Assembly: GCA_000989525.1 (NCBI GenBank)
Contig: LBON01000001.1
Span: 62,001-126,000, forward strand
Direction: 5' to 3'
DNA from: a candidate division TM6 bacterium GW2011_GWF2_32_72
GTDB lineage: Bacteria; Babelota; Babeliae; Babelales; GWF2-32-72
DNA: 64,000 nt
How positions within the stretch are numbered: the stretch's first letter is position 1; each line of letters begins with the position of its first letter. Both the position numbers and the translations under genes were made by a program. The notes under the pieces are model-generated. The model saw only the letters and a list, made by a program, of their open reading frames with translations, was not told the DNA's origin and made no database searches. This document shows positions 1-9,523 of the stretch, piece after piece.

Positions 1-1311
1 TATGATTTTTATCTTTCCACAGTAGACAATAAAGACACAGATTTAGATAAAACAGGTCAAAAAATTTACACTCAAATGTATGAAAGAAGAAATCAGACAA
101 ATGGTGAAATTAGAGGAGCATTCCATATAGCAACAATTTTAGCAGCAAGATTAAAATGTAAAGTTATTGATCAGCCAAAAGATAAAGGCAATGCAGAGCT
201 TTATGGTTTATGGTTTTATGATCCAGAACAAATGGTTGAGCTTCCTGCTGATACAAGATCAAATCTTTACACTATTGGCGCTGCCGGTGAATTTAATTTA
301 GGTAAAATAGAATTTGGTTTTGATTGTGCTAAAAACTTTGGTTCGCAGTTTGTATTGGGAATTGATCGTAACAAAAAGTCATTAGAAGAAAATAAAGATT
401 CAATAGGCGCTGTAACATTAACAAACAGCCACGTTGTGTTGAATAATGCATCAGGCACAAAAGTTTTGGGCGCTCCTTATGATGTAAAAACAAGCAAAGA
501 CAGAAGTGTTCAAAGACTTGTTACGGATTGCGATACTGGTGAATATTACAACGGCAAACAATTGGGTTTTGAAGATGAAACCATGGTGACTGTTGTTGGA
601 GGAACCCCATATAATATTTATAACGCAAGCGATAGATTCAGAAATTCTTATACTAATAAATTTAATGGGGCAATGTTTGTTACAGATGTAAGTTATTGGG
701 TTGTTCCAAAAGATTTTTATATAGCAACGGCTTTTGGTTATGCCTCTGGTGGAGACAATCCTCATACTCGCCACAATGATGAAACATTTACAGGTTTTAT
801 TCCTGTGCAATCTGCTTACGCTGGTGGTGATAAAGTTCGCAGCTATTTTGTTCTTGGTGGTGGTGGAAAATTAAAACGAATTCTTTCTTATAAACGTAAA
901 AACAGCGTGGCTGCAACAGTTTCTGGTTTTACAGATTTGATGTACATTGGTATCGGTTCCAAGTGGGCACCCGTTAAGTGCAATAAAAAATGGTATATTC
1001 ATCCAAATGCTTTGATCTATTGGAAGACACACCATATTGCAGAATATGTTGATTGTAATACTAATGTTGCTTCAGATGAAAGAACCAATTCTTGCACCGA
1101 ACAAGAAAGGCTTGCAAGTAACTTTTTGGGATCTGAACTAAATTTATTTTTGGGATATCATACATTTGAAAGTTTAGAGTTCTTTTTTGCCGGCTCTTTC
1201 TTTATTCCGGGCAATCATTATACGGAAAGAAAGGGTGATTTAGCTGGTGATTATCCATTGGGAGATGATCCTGCATTCGCCTTAAACTTTGGTTTTAACT
1301 ATAGGTTCTAG
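1..1311 (+). CDS. Putative outer-membrane beta-barrel protein, 5' end missing
   Basis: The frame is open from base 1, so this is the 3' part of a longer gene; the first in-frame ATG, at 76, is internal and not a credible start. The visible 436 residues alternate polar and aromatic residues with many Gly, Asn and Tyr, as in amphipathic beta strands, and the protein ends in Asn-Tyr-Arg-Phe. A terminal Phe is the usual BAM signal of outer-membrane barrels. A strong terminator follows directly. The barrel at 43051-44310 has the same style but I could not align the two with confidence. Family not recognised; outer-membrane location is inferred from composition and the C-terminus. Confidence 0.6.
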   Translation, partial: YDFYLSTVDNKDTDLDKTGQKIYTQMYERRNQTNGEIRGAFHIATILAARLKCKVIDQPKDKGNAELYGLWFYDPEQMVELPADTRSNLYTIGAAGEFNLGKIEFGFDCAKNFGSQFVLGIDRNKKSLEENKDSIGAVTLTNSHVVLNNASGTKVLGAPYDVKTSKDRSVQRLVTDCDTGEYYNGKQLGFEDETMVTVVGGTPYNIYNASDRFRNSYTNKFNGAMFVTDVSYWVVPKDFYIATAFGYASGGDNPHTRHNDETFTGFIPVQSAYAGGDKVRSYFVLGGGGKLKRILSYKRKNSVAATVSGFTDLMYIGIGSKWAPVKCNKKWYIHPNALIYWKTHHIAEYVDCNTNVASDERTNSCTEQERLASNFLGSELNLFLGYHTFESLEFFFAGSFFIPGNHYTERKGDLAGDYPLGDDPAFALNFGFNYRF

Positions 1312-1324
1312 TTATAAATTATGT

Positions 1325-1355
1325 AAAATGGGCCAGTTAATCTGGCCCATTTTTT
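1325..1355 (+). terminator. Rho-independent terminator after the barrel gene
   Basis: An 8-bp GC-rich stem (TGGGCCAG / CTGGCCCA), extended by A-T pairs, has a 5-base loop and is followed by a run of T. It closes the first transcription unit. Confidence 0.85.
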
Positions 1356-1497
1356 GTGCACAATTTTGATTTGTGATACGCTTTAAATTATATTTTTAAC
1401 ATTTTTGTGTTGAAATTGAGATTTGTTAGTTTGTTTTTAGCAAAACATTTTTAACAAAATATAAAGTTGGTTTTAAAAAGATTTTTTAAGGAACAAA

Positions 1498-3264
1498 ATG
1501 GCATTTTTTGAAAAAACTATTGCTTGTGGTCTGGTCAACAAAAGTTTAGTTGGCAAAGAAGTTACCCTTGTTGGTTGGGTTAATAAAAGAAGAGACCTTG
1601 GAAAATTAATTTTTATAGATTTAAGAGACCGTGAAGGTTTAATGCAAGTTATTTTTAGTTCAGAGTTTTCAGAACCTGCCCACGAACTTGCACACTCTCT
1701 TCGTCCAGAGTTTGTGATTCAAGTTACAGGTAAAGTTGTAGAAAGAGTTGGTGATATTAATAAAGATATGCCAACTGGTGCCTTAGAATTACAGGCAACA
1801 TCATTAGAAATTTTAAATGAATCAAAGCCTTTGCCATTTTCTTTAACTAGCGCAGATGAAATTGATGAAGAGTTGCGATTGAAATATCGTTATCTTGATC
1901 TTCGTCGTCCAGAAATGCAAAAAAAATTAGCGCTTAGAAATAAAGTTATTTTTGCAATGCGAAAATTTTTAATTTCAGAAGGTTTTTATGAAGTTGAGAC
2001 TCCTATCCTTAGTCGATACACTGTCGAGGGAGCTCGTGAATTTTTGGTGCCTTCTCGTGTGCATAAAAAATGTGTTTACTCTCTTCCTCAATCGCCACAA
2101 ATTTTTAAACAAATTTTGATGGGTTCCGGAGTTGAAAAATATTTTCAAGTTGCTAGGTGTTTCCGTGATGAAGCTTTGCGTGCAGATAGACAGCCAGAAT
2201 TTACTCAGCTTGATTTAGAAATGTCATTTGCAAAGGATGGTGATATTAGAAGCATTATAGAAAAATTATTGACGTTTGTTTTTGAAAAAGTTTTTACAAC
2301 AAAACTTAAGACACCATTTAATTCGATTGCATACGATGATGCTATGTTTAATTATGGCTCAGATAAACCAGATGTTCGCTTTGAATTAAAAATTAGAGAT
2401 TTTACATCTTGCTTTAAAAATACAGAAGTTAAGTTTTTAAAATCTGTATTAGAGTCTGAGGGTAAAATTGGCGGTATTTGTGTGAAGGATCATAATTTTT
2501 CTAGATCCGCATTAGATAAATGGACCAAGCAAGCACAGGAGTTTGGGGCAAAGGGTCTCCTTTGGATTAAGTTTTCTGAAGACGGAAAATTTGAATCACC
2601 TATTGCTAAATTTTTACCAGCAAATTTTTTTGATTTGGCAAAGAACATTTGTCCAGAGTTAAAGATGGGTGAAACCTTATTTTTGATGGCTGGCGAATAT
2701 GTTGATACTTGGGGCTTGTTGGGTCGTTTAAGATTAGATTTAGCAAAAGAATTAAATTTAATTCCTGCAAATACATCAGCATGGTTGTGGGTTACAGATT
2801 TTCCTCTTTTTGAATTAGATAAAGAAACTGGCAAGTGGAATCCTGTTCATCATCCATTTACAACACCAGCAAAGGGTTGGGAGAACTTAGCGCCAGGACA
2901 AATGAAGGCAATTGCATATGATCTTGTTTTGAATGGTGTTGAAATTGGTGGTGGTTCTGTGCGAATTCACAAACCAGAATTACAGGCTAAAGTTTTTGAT
3001 TTATTAGGTTTAAATAAACAACAAATGGAAGAAATTTTTGGTTTCTTTTTGGCGGTTCAAGAATCTGGTTTACCTCCACACGCAGGGATTGGCTTAGGTT
3101 TAGATAGATTATTAATGTTATTAACAAATTCACCATCAATACGAGAAGTTATAGCATTTCCAAAGACCTTAAAAGGTTATGATTTAATGACAGGATCTCC
3201 AACATCGATTCCTGAAGAAAAGTTGGAAATGTACGGACTAAAGTTTGTTCCAGAAAAAAAATAG
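1498..3264 (+). CDS. aspS: Aspartate--tRNA ligase
   Basis: Charges tRNA-Asp in the cytoplasm. The 588 residues match the bacterial AspRS length and layout: N-terminal OB-fold anticodon domain (about 1-105), a class II catalytic core split by a GAD insertion (about 285-415), motif 2 (FRDE from residue 222) and motif 3 (GLGLDR near 532-537 with its Arg). The OB-fold has RRDLG (31-35). Leu at this place is typical of discriminating AspRS such as E. coli's, whereas many non-discriminating enzymes have His, so this enzyme probably charges only tRNA-Asp. AAGGAA lies 4 bases before the ATG. eno follows after 17 bases, suggesting co-transcription. Confidence 0.97.
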   Translation: MAFFEKTIACGLVNKSLVGKEVTLVGWVNKRRDLGKLIFIDLRDREGLMQVIFSSEFSEPAHELAHSLRPEFVIQVTGKVVERVGDINKDMPTGALELQATSLEILNESKPLPFSLTSADEIDEELRLKYRYLDLRRPEMQKKLALRNKVIFAMRKFLISEGFYEVETPILSRYTVEGAREFLVPSRVHKKCVYSLPQSPQIFKQILMGSGVEKYFQVARCFRDEALRADRQPEFTQLDLEMSFAKDGDIRSIIEKLLTFVFEKVFTTKLKTPFNSIAYDDAMFNYGSDKPDVRFELKIRDFTSCFKNTEVKFLKSVLESEGKIGGICVKDHNFSRSALDKWTKQAQEFGAKGLLWIKFSEDGKFESPIAKFLPANFFDLAKNICPELKMGETLFLMAGEYVDTWGLLGRLRLDLAKELNLIPANTSAWLWVTDFPLFELDKETGKWNPVHHPFTTPAKGWENLAPGQMKAIAYDLVLNGVEIGGGSVRIHKPELQAKVFDLLGLNKQQMEEIFGFFLAVQESGLPPHAGIGLGLDRLLMLLTNSPSIREVIAFPKTLKGYDLMTGSPTSIPEEKLEMYGLKFVPEKK

Positions 3265-3281
3265 TTTTTAGGAGAGAGTAA

Positions 3282-4544
3282 ATGAAGATTTCACGAATCA
3301 TAGCAAGAGAAATTTTTGATTCTCGTGGATTGCCAACTATAGAATGTTCATTGTTTTTAGAAGATGGAAGGTTTGTTAAATCTTCTGTGCCTTCTGGGGC
3401 CTCCACTGGAAAATTTGAAGCGCATGAATTGCGTGATGGCGGTAAAAGGCTTTTTGGAAAGGGTGTATCTAAAGCAATTAACAATATTGAGTCGATTATA
3501 GCTCCTGCGTTGATTGGAAAAGAGGTTGACGCTATTTCCACGGATTTGATTTTATTAAATTTAGATGGAACAGATAATAAAAGTAAATTGGGCGCTAATG
3601 CAATTTTGGCTGTTAGTATGGCTGCTTTCCGTGCGCAGGCCTTGGTTCAAGATATGGAACTTTATGAACTTATAGCCCACCTTCACGGCACACCTGCTGT
3701 TTCTATTCCTTTTGCCATGATGAATTTTATTAATGGTGGAATGCATGCAGATAATTTTTTACGCATTCAAGAATTTATGATTTTACCAACTAAAGGTTCT
3801 TCTTTTAGGCAGTCTGTTGAATCTTCCATAGAGGTTTATTACAAGCTTAAAGAGTTATTAAAAGAAAATGAACGCAGTACAGCTATTGGAGATGAAGGGG
3901 GCTTTGCGTCAGAATTTGCAAACGACTTAGAAGCACTTGATTTTTTGGTTGAGGCAATTGCAGCAACTCCTTCTGCAAAAGAAAATGAATTTGGCATAGC
4001 GTTAGATGTTGCGGCTTCGGAATTTTATAATTCAAAGAAAAAGATATATGACTGGAATGGTAAAATTTTTACATCAGAAGAGTTAGCTAATTTTTACATT
4101 AGTTTGGTAAATAATTATCCAATATTATCCATAGAAGATGGTTTTGCTGAAGATGATTGGAAAGGCTGGGAGACATTTAACAGTTTGCTTGGCGAAAAAA
4201 TTCAAATTGTTGGTGATGATCTTTTTGTAACCAACCCAGAAAGAATACATAAAGGTATCGAAAAAAAGGCTGCAAATGCTTCCATTATCAAACCTAACCA
4301 GATTGGCACCATCACAGAAACGTTACAAGCAGTAAAACTTTGTCAAGAGAATGGTTTTGCAACTGTGATTTCACATAGGTCGGGTGAAACAAATGATAGT
4401 TTTATTTCTGATTTAGCTGTTGGAACAGCTGCGGGTCAAATAAAGTCTGGCGCCTGTGTCAGAGGAGAGCGTTTAGCAAAATATAATCGTTTATTGGAAA
4501 TAGAAGATAGCTTAGTCTTGGGTGAATTAGATAGATTGATATAA
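3282..4544 (+). CDS. eno: Enolase (phosphopyruvate hydratase)
   Basis: Interconverts 2-phosphoglycerate and phosphoenolpyruvate in glycolysis. The 420 residues have the enolase N-domain with the DSRG...PSGASTG region. The barrel carries GDEGGFA (catalytic Glu205), metal ligands in the ALDVAASEFY, SIEDGFAEDDW and VGDDLFVTN strands, catalytic Lys337 in IIKPNQIG, and SHRSGET (364-370). It is slightly shorter than the usual ~430 residues but lacks none of the active-site motifs I can place. AGGAGAG precedes the ATG. It is the last gene of the aspS-eno unit and is followed by a strong hairpin. Confidence 0.97.
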   Translation: MKISRIIAREIFDSRGLPTIECSLFLEDGRFVKSSVPSGASTGKFEAHELRDGGKRLFGKGVSKAINNIESIIAPALIGKEVDAISTDLILLNLDGTDNKSKLGANAILAVSMAAFRAQALVQDMELYELIAHLHGTPAVSIPFAMMNFINGGMHADNFLRIQEFMILPTKGSSFRQSVESSIEVYYKLKELLKENERSTAIGDEGGFASEFANDLEALDFLVEAIAATPSAKENEFGIALDVAASEFYNSKKKIYDWNGKIFTSEELANFYISLVNNYPILSIEDGFAEDDWKGWETFNSLLGEKIQIVGDDLFVTNPERIHKGIEKKAANASIIKPNQIGTITETLQAVKLCQENGFATVISHRSGETNDSFISDLAVGTAAGQIKSGACVRGERLAKYNRLLEIEDSLVLGELDRLI

Positions 4545-4560
4545 ACGTTTTATAAAATTA

Positions 4561-4601
4561 AATAAGGAGCAAATGTTTTAATCTTTGCTCCTTATTTTTT
4601 T
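4561..4601 (+). terminator. Terminator between eno and the secretin operon (probably bidirectional)
   Basis: The arms AATAAGGAGCAAA and TTTGCTCCTTATT flank a 10-base loop and are followed by seven T on the plus strand. It sits between convergent genes. The minus-strand read-out after the stem is also T/A-rich, so it may end the operon at 4612-13385 as well. Confidence 0.85.
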
Positions 4602-4611
4602 ATAAAAATAA

Positions 4612-7344
4612 TCAGGCATTTAAAAAATTGTCATCTTCATCGGCTAATAATTTTTGCAATTGAGCCAACCTTAAATCCTCGGAGTTGCTTTTTGTTTTTT
4701 GAGGTTGTGTTTCGGTTGAATTTTTAATTGTTGATTGCAAAAATTCATTTTCAGTAACGTTTTCTGAAAGCAATTTTTTTAATTGATTTTCTTTAGCATC
4801 GTTTTTTTGTACTGAATTTAAAGATTGTATGGTTGATGGCCACTCTGTATTTAACGCGATATTTTCGATTTTATCTTCAATTTTTTGAATTGCTTCAATA
4901 TCTTGCATTTTTTTTACAGAATCAGAGGCGGAAGATTTTTTTGTAGTATTATTTTTATTGTTTATTTTTTCAGCTAATATTTCTGATTCTGATTTTTCTA
5001 TATTTTTTTTCAAATGTTTTTCTGTAGACTCTAAACTTTTTTTGAATTTTGTTTCACTTAATCTTGCTTGTTCTTCTCGTGTTTCTTGAGCAAAGAAATC
5101 AAGCCCTGTTTTCATATCAGTTGTTTTTTTGAAGAATACGCGGGTTATTGGATCTTTCATCCCATTAAATAACCCACCTTCATTTTCAGCTTTTAAAATA
5201 TTTTGGGTGTACATTTCGGTTGTATTTTCAATGCCGGCTCTAAATTGAGGTAATATTACAGTTGGGGATATAAAGAGAATTAAATTACTTCTGGCAACTT
5301 GTCGTGCCTTATTTTTGAATAAGTATCCAATAATTGGAATACTTCCTAATATTGGGGTTTTGTATTCAATGCTTGTTTCTTTATTTTCAATTAATCCACC
5401 AATCATAATTATTTCTTTATCATTAACTGTTAGGTTTGTTTTGATGTTTCTATTTGATTGTTCATTATTGGTTGTGCTTAAAAATTGACTGATTTCTGCA
5501 GCGATATTTAAGTTGACTCTGCTTGAATCAATTCCAGTTGCTTCATCTTTATAAGTAACAATTTTAGGTATGATAGTTATCTTTTGTGATGCGGTAAAGT
5601 CGATGTTCGGAATTAAGATGTTTCCTGTTCCTATTGATGTTGCTTCACCTTTAACACGACGACTTTCATAGGATTCAAAATAGGCTTCTTCATTGTGTGT
5701 AGCTATAAAATGTGGATGTCCTAAAATTTGAGAATTAGTTGTTTCTTTAAAAATATTAATTAAGCCCCAAATGCCACTTGGAAATTGGCCACCAGGTCCA
5801 TTGTCATTTAATGCTAGCATAGCCGATGTGCCCCAAATGCTTTCTGTTAAGCGTGCGGCATCAGTAATTGGTGTACTTTGTGTTGCAGGAATTGTTTTGA
5901 GTTCATCTGTAGAAAGAGGTACAAATGGTACATCTGGAGACATTGGTTGAACGGGAAAATCCTGCGCAGCCGGTGGTACAAGGTGGGATGTTTGATAATC
6001 AAATCCGCCTGGCAATTTGATATTATAGTTTTTTCTGATAGCAGCTCCTAATTGGGCCTCATCATCATTGCTTAAATCTACAATTAAAACTTCTATAAAT
6101 ACTTGAGACTTCGGTGTATCGATTTCTTCTAATAGGTTTTTTACTATTTGCCAATCTTTATTATTGGCTGCAACAATAAGTCTGTTGCCAACAAGTGGAA
6201 TGTCTGTTAACACAAATTCTCCACTTATATCAGCAGATTTGACTTGTTGTTTTTCTATTCCTTTTGCTTCTGATTGAATTACGACGCCTTCAAAGTATCT
6301 TTCTGTTGAGCCTGTTTCTTTTGTCCCTTTAGCTTGCCCCGCCGGAGATTCTTGCTCAGATTTAACTATTCTGTCTAAAATAGGGATTATGTCTTCAGCT
6401 TGAATATATTTAAGTTCATAAACATGTAAAACGGATTTTCCGGAGTCTAAAGGTACATCAATTTGTTTAGCTATAAAGTTTTTAATTTTTTCAAGTGTTT
6501 TTTCTGAACCTAAAACTAAAATTGAATTGAGTCGTGGTATGGCTGTTACCTTTGTGTTCTGTGAAAAATATTGGTTTTCTTGGACCTTTTTACGTTTTAT
6601 AATTGGTCCAAATTGTTTTTCTTCTTTTTGTCCAAGAAGGTCTTTAAATAATTCTTCAATATATTTGGCATTGATGTAATTTAATTGGATAATATCCATT
6701 GATTCAGGTAAGTCAGATCTATCCAGTTCATTTAATATTAAAATTACATTTCTAATGCTTGTTCCCCTGTCTGTTATTATTAGGCTGTTAGATAGATTAT
6801 CGGCTAGAATTGAGGTATTGGGTAGAACATTGTTTAGAATATTTATTAGTTGAGCGCCACCATTTCCTTCTTTACCTAGGTTGATGTTGTTTAAGTAGAA
6901 CAAAACTTTGATAATCTCTTCTGTGTTTGGTAAATCTTCGGGTGATTTGGGATTTATATATATGTTAAAAGTTTCTCGCGCAAGTTGATCTTTGGCCGTT
7001 ATTTTGATTTCAAAGGTGTCGCCAATATCATTTTGGGGAATCATTTTATAACCAGACATTTCAAGGGCTTGATTTAGAATACTGGTTGCTGCGTCTAATG
7101 TTATTAAGTCTTTTTCTTCGAATGTAAATTTTTGCATGATTGGTTGTTTAGGAAAAATTATGTTTAAATTTTTTTCAGCGGCAATAAAATTTATGACATT
7201 TGTAAGCGGTTCATTTTTATATTCAAATTTTATTTTTTTTGCTTCATCTGTTTTGTTGATACTGTTTTGTTCAAGATCTGCAGTTGTTCCGAAAATAATT
7301 TGGCCAAAACAGACGCACAGTCCAAAGTAAATTATTTTTTTCAT
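4612..7344 (-). CDS. gspD: Secretin, GspD/PilQ family (second copy in operon)
   Basis: Forms an outer-membrane gate for type II secretion or type IV pili. It has an N-terminal signal peptide (hydrophobic to about residue 20), then an N0-like domain and repeated N1-type KH-like domains (for example the VLFYLNNINL and VLHVYELKYIQAEDI regions). The C-terminal secretin core carries the hallmark IGGLIENKE and PILGSIPIIGYLFKNK stretch near residue 670. About 180 Lys/Glu/Ser-rich residues follow the core, which is unusual and could be a pilotin-binding or periplasmic tail. Its ATG overlaps the pilO-like stop (ATGA). It has the same length class as the secretin at 9517-12243 but a clearly different sequence, so it is an old paralogue. 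Confidence 0.9.
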   Translation of the reverse strand: MKKIIYFGLCVCFGQIIFGTTADLEQNSINKTDEAKKIKFEYKNEPLTNVINFIAAEKNLNIIFPKQPIMQKFTFEEKDLITLDAATSILNQALEMSGYKMIPQNDIGDTFEIKITAKDQLARETFNIYINPKSPEDLPNTEEIIKVLFYLNNINLGKEGNGGAQLINILNNVLPNTSILADNLSNSLIITDRGTSIRNVILILNELDRSDLPESMDIIQLNYINAKYIEELFKDLLGQKEEKQFGPIIKRKKVQENQYFSQNTKVTAIPRLNSILVLGSEKTLEKIKNFIAKQIDVPLDSGKSVLHVYELKYIQAEDIIPILDRIVKSEQESPAGQAKGTKETGSTERYFEGVVIQSEAKGIEKQQVKSADISGEFVLTDIPLVGNRLIVAANNKDWQIVKNLLEEIDTPKSQVFIEVLIVDLSNDDEAQLGAAIRKNYNIKLPGGFDYQTSHLVPPAAQDFPVQPMSPDVPFVPLSTDELKTIPATQSTPITDAARLTESIWGTSAMLALNDNGPGGQFPSGIWGLINIFKETTNSQILGHPHFIATHNEEAYFESYESRRVKGEATSIGTGNILIPNIDFTASQKITIIPKIVTYKDEATGIDSSRVNLNIAAEISQFLSTTNNEQSNRNIKTNLTVNDKEIIMIGGLIENKETSIEYKTPILGSIPIIGYLFKNKARQVARSNLILFISPTVILPQFRAGIENTTEMYTQNILKAENEGGLFNGMKDPITRVFFKKTTDMKTGLDFFAQETREEQARLSETKFKKSLESTEKHLKKNIEKSESEILAEKINNKNNTTKKSSASDSVKKMQDIEAIQKIEDKIENIALNTEWPSTIQSLNSVQKNDAKENQLKKLLSENVTENEFLQSTIKNSTETQPQKTKSNSEDLRLAQLQKLLADEDDNFLNA

Positions 7345-7913
7345 TCTTTAACCTCTGTTTCTTCGGAGGATTCTTGGCCTTCAGTTTTAATTGTTCCAAT
7401 AGTTATTTCAGCCGTAATTTTAGAACTTCCTTCTTTTTTATTTATTTCAAACTCTTTGGTATAAGCCAGTTTGCTTTTTTTTATGGCATCAAGGATGCTA
7501 ACAAATTGTTTTGTGGTTATGTTTTCAATCGAGGCCTTTAATATAACTTCACTAAATCCATCTTCAAGCTCATTGACAATAGGATTAGTATTTATTTCAG
7601 ATAAATTTAAACTTTTTATAATTTCATTAAACTTTTTCTTAATTACAAAGTCTGGGTTTTTACGCAACATTTCTTCTATTTGATCTTTTTGTGTAAGAAT
7701 TAATTTGTATTCTTCTATAACTTTTTGCACATCCAATCTTTGTTCATTTATTTTTTTTAAATTTTTTGTAAGTTTAGATGCACTATTATTATTAAAATAA
7801 TATATTGTACTTATTAATATTAAATTTATAAGTATCGTTATGATTATATATTTTTTAGTTTGTTCTTGGTCCAAGTCGTATATTGAGTCAATTAATTCGT
7901 CGAATATCTTCAT
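7341..7913 (-). CDS. PilO/GspM-like inner-membrane assembly protein
   Basis: 190 residues: a short cytoplasmic N-terminus, one membrane helix (about 24-40), a Lys/Glu-rich coiled-coil segment (about 45-90), then a small alpha/beta domain. This is the layout of PilO and GspM, which pair with PilN/GspL on the inner membrane and help link the assembly platform to the secretin. Sequence identity alone would not prove it; the position between a PilM/N fusion and a secretin does most of the work. Both ends overlap their neighbours by 4 bases, so it is translationally coupled. Confidence 0.75.
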   Translation of the reverse strand: MKIFDELIDSIYDLDQEQTKKYIIITILINLILISTIYYFNNNSASKLTKNLKKINEQRLDVQKVIEEYKLILTQKDQIEEMLRKNPDFVIKKKFNEIIKSLNLSEINTNPIVNELEDGFSEVILKASIENITTKQFVSILDAIKKSKLAYTKEFEINKKEGSSKITAEITIGTIKTEGQESSEETEVKE

Positions 7914-9523
7914 AAATATTCCTTGTTGTTTGGATTTTTAAGGGGCATATCTAGTGAAAAACTTTCTTGTTCAAGTGAAATTGGAGTTTTGAAAAGCTTT
8001 GTATCATTTAATTCTTTTTGAAAGTTTTTAATAACACTAAGATCTTTTACAGATCCTTCCAATATTATTCTTTCTTTAGAGATAGCAAGTTTTGTTATAT
8101 TAAGTCCGATGCTTTCTTTATCTATATTTGCACAAAGTTTTTCCCAATATTTTAAAAGATCGTTTTGTTGAGAATAAGCAAACCATTTTGTGTTTTCAGT
8201 TTCTAGTTCTTTGGTTGCTTCTTCTAGGGCGCCTTTTAAATTGTTTTTAGAAATTGTTATATTATTGCTTTTTAATTGAGTTAAGGCTTCTTGAGTAGAT
8301 TTTTTTATTTCCGCATTTAATTTACTGCTTTTCCAAAATCCGTTAAAAATAATTAGCCCGTAAACCATAATCATAACTATAAAAAGTGTTATTAATTGAT
8401 TTTTTAGAGTTGTCTTTAAAATTTTTTGTTCTTCTATTTTGTTTAAATTGAATTCATTGTAGGTTCTATCTGAAATAGCTGTTGCAGCACTTAATAAACC
8501 TCTTTGGTTTAATGAAATATCTTTTTTAAACTTAATCCATGTTGCATCTTGTAATTGTTTGAGATTGAAGTGATTACACGTTATTTTTAGATAATTGGAA
8601 ATAAAATTAGTTATATTTTTTATCTCTGCACCACCACCTAAGAGTAAAATTTCTTGAGTTTTGCCAACCAAATTGAGTTTACTTTCAAATGTATCAAGAG
8701 TGAATTTTAGTTTATTAAGAAGCTCTTCGGAGTGTTTTTTTATACTTTCAAATTCTTTATTAGAATTTTGTTCTAAGCCAAATCTGATTATTCGTTCCAT
8801 GGCTTCATTTTTTCCTAGCCCTAAATCTTTACCAACAAGTGTTGCGATTAAAGAAATTCCGGTGGGAATAGTTCTTATAAATCTTAGCGTATTATTTTCT
8901 ATGTAGGCGATTCTGGTTGAACTAAGGCCCATATCTATGAGAGCTCTGGGGCCAGTGTAATTAGAAGAAGATGTTTTTTTGAGAATGCCATATAAGTCAA
9001 AAAGATCTACGGTTATTTTAGCGGGTTCTATCCCGGCTTGGCTGAATAAATTTATATGCTCAAGAATGTATTTTTTTTGTACAGCGGCCACAATAATATT
9101 TGTTATTTTGGCTTTTTTATCTTGTTTGGTTATTAAAAAATCAAAATAAGCATCATCAATTGGAAAGGGTAAAGAGCCTTCAATTTCACTGCCAATAACT
9201 TTTTGAATTTGAGAGTTATCTATAAAGGGTAGTTCTAATTCTTTAAAGATCATTATAGAGCTTGAAATTGAAGAATAAATTTGTGCATTTTTATTTGATT
9301 TCTCTAATGAATGTTTTATAGCTAGTGCTATTTTTTCTTCATAACTTTGAGCCTCAAATGATTCAATTTCTAATTCTGTGGAGTTTAAAATTGTTGTTGT
9401 TGTTCCGCTAAGTAAAACATCTGTTGAATTAACATGTGTTTTACCAATGTCAAAACCAACTATTATTTTGTCAAATAGGTAGTTTTCATTAATTTTTTCA
9501 GGAAGGAATGGATTTCTTACCAT
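7910..9523 (-). CDS. PilM-PilN fusion (GspL-like) assembly-platform protein
   Basis: Residues 1 to about 350 form an actin-like PilM/GspL cytoplasmic domain: an FDIGKTHV phosphate-loop-like start, the ELPF...IEGSLPFPIDDA region typical of PilM, and a LLLGGGAEIKN adenosine-binding strand. A single membrane helix follows (about 374-392), then a coiled coil and a PilN-like periplasmic domain. PilM and PilN are separate in most type IV pilus systems, while GspL is a natural fusion of the two, so GspL-like is the better label. It overlaps the upstream secretin by 7 bases and the downstream pilO-like gene by 4. Confidence 0.82.
   Translation of the reverse strand: MVRNPFLPEKINENYLFDKIIVGFDIGKTHVNSTDVLLSGTTTTILNSTELEIESFEAQSYEEKIALAIKHSLEKSNKNAQIYSSISSSIMIFKELELPFIDNSQIQKVIGSEIEGSLPFPIDDAYFDFLITKQDKKAKITNIIVAAVQKKYILEHINLFSQAGIEPAKITVDLFDLYGILKKTSSSNYTGPRALIDMGLSSTRIAYIENNTLRFIRTIPTGISLIATLVGKDLGLGKNEAMERIIRFGLEQNSNKEFESIKKHSEELLNKLKFTLDTFESKLNLVGKTQEILLLGGGAEIKNITNFISNYLKITCNHFNLKQLQDATWIKFKKDISLNQRGLLSAATAISDRTYNEFNLNKIEEQKILKTTLKNQLITLFIVMIMVYGLIIFNGFWKSSKLNAEIKKSTQEALTQLKSNNITISKNNLKGALEEATKELETENTKWFAYSQQNDLLKYWEKLCANIDKESIGLNITKLAISKERIILEGSVKDLSVIKNFQKELNDTKLFKTPISLEQESFSLDMPLKNPNNKEYL

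Noticed and set aside
451-810. Antisense ORF of 119 codons in the barrel gene
   Set aside because: A shadow of a well-supported plus-strand frame. The same applies to the other long antisense frames inside aspS, eno, rho, bamA, atpD and the gsp genes.
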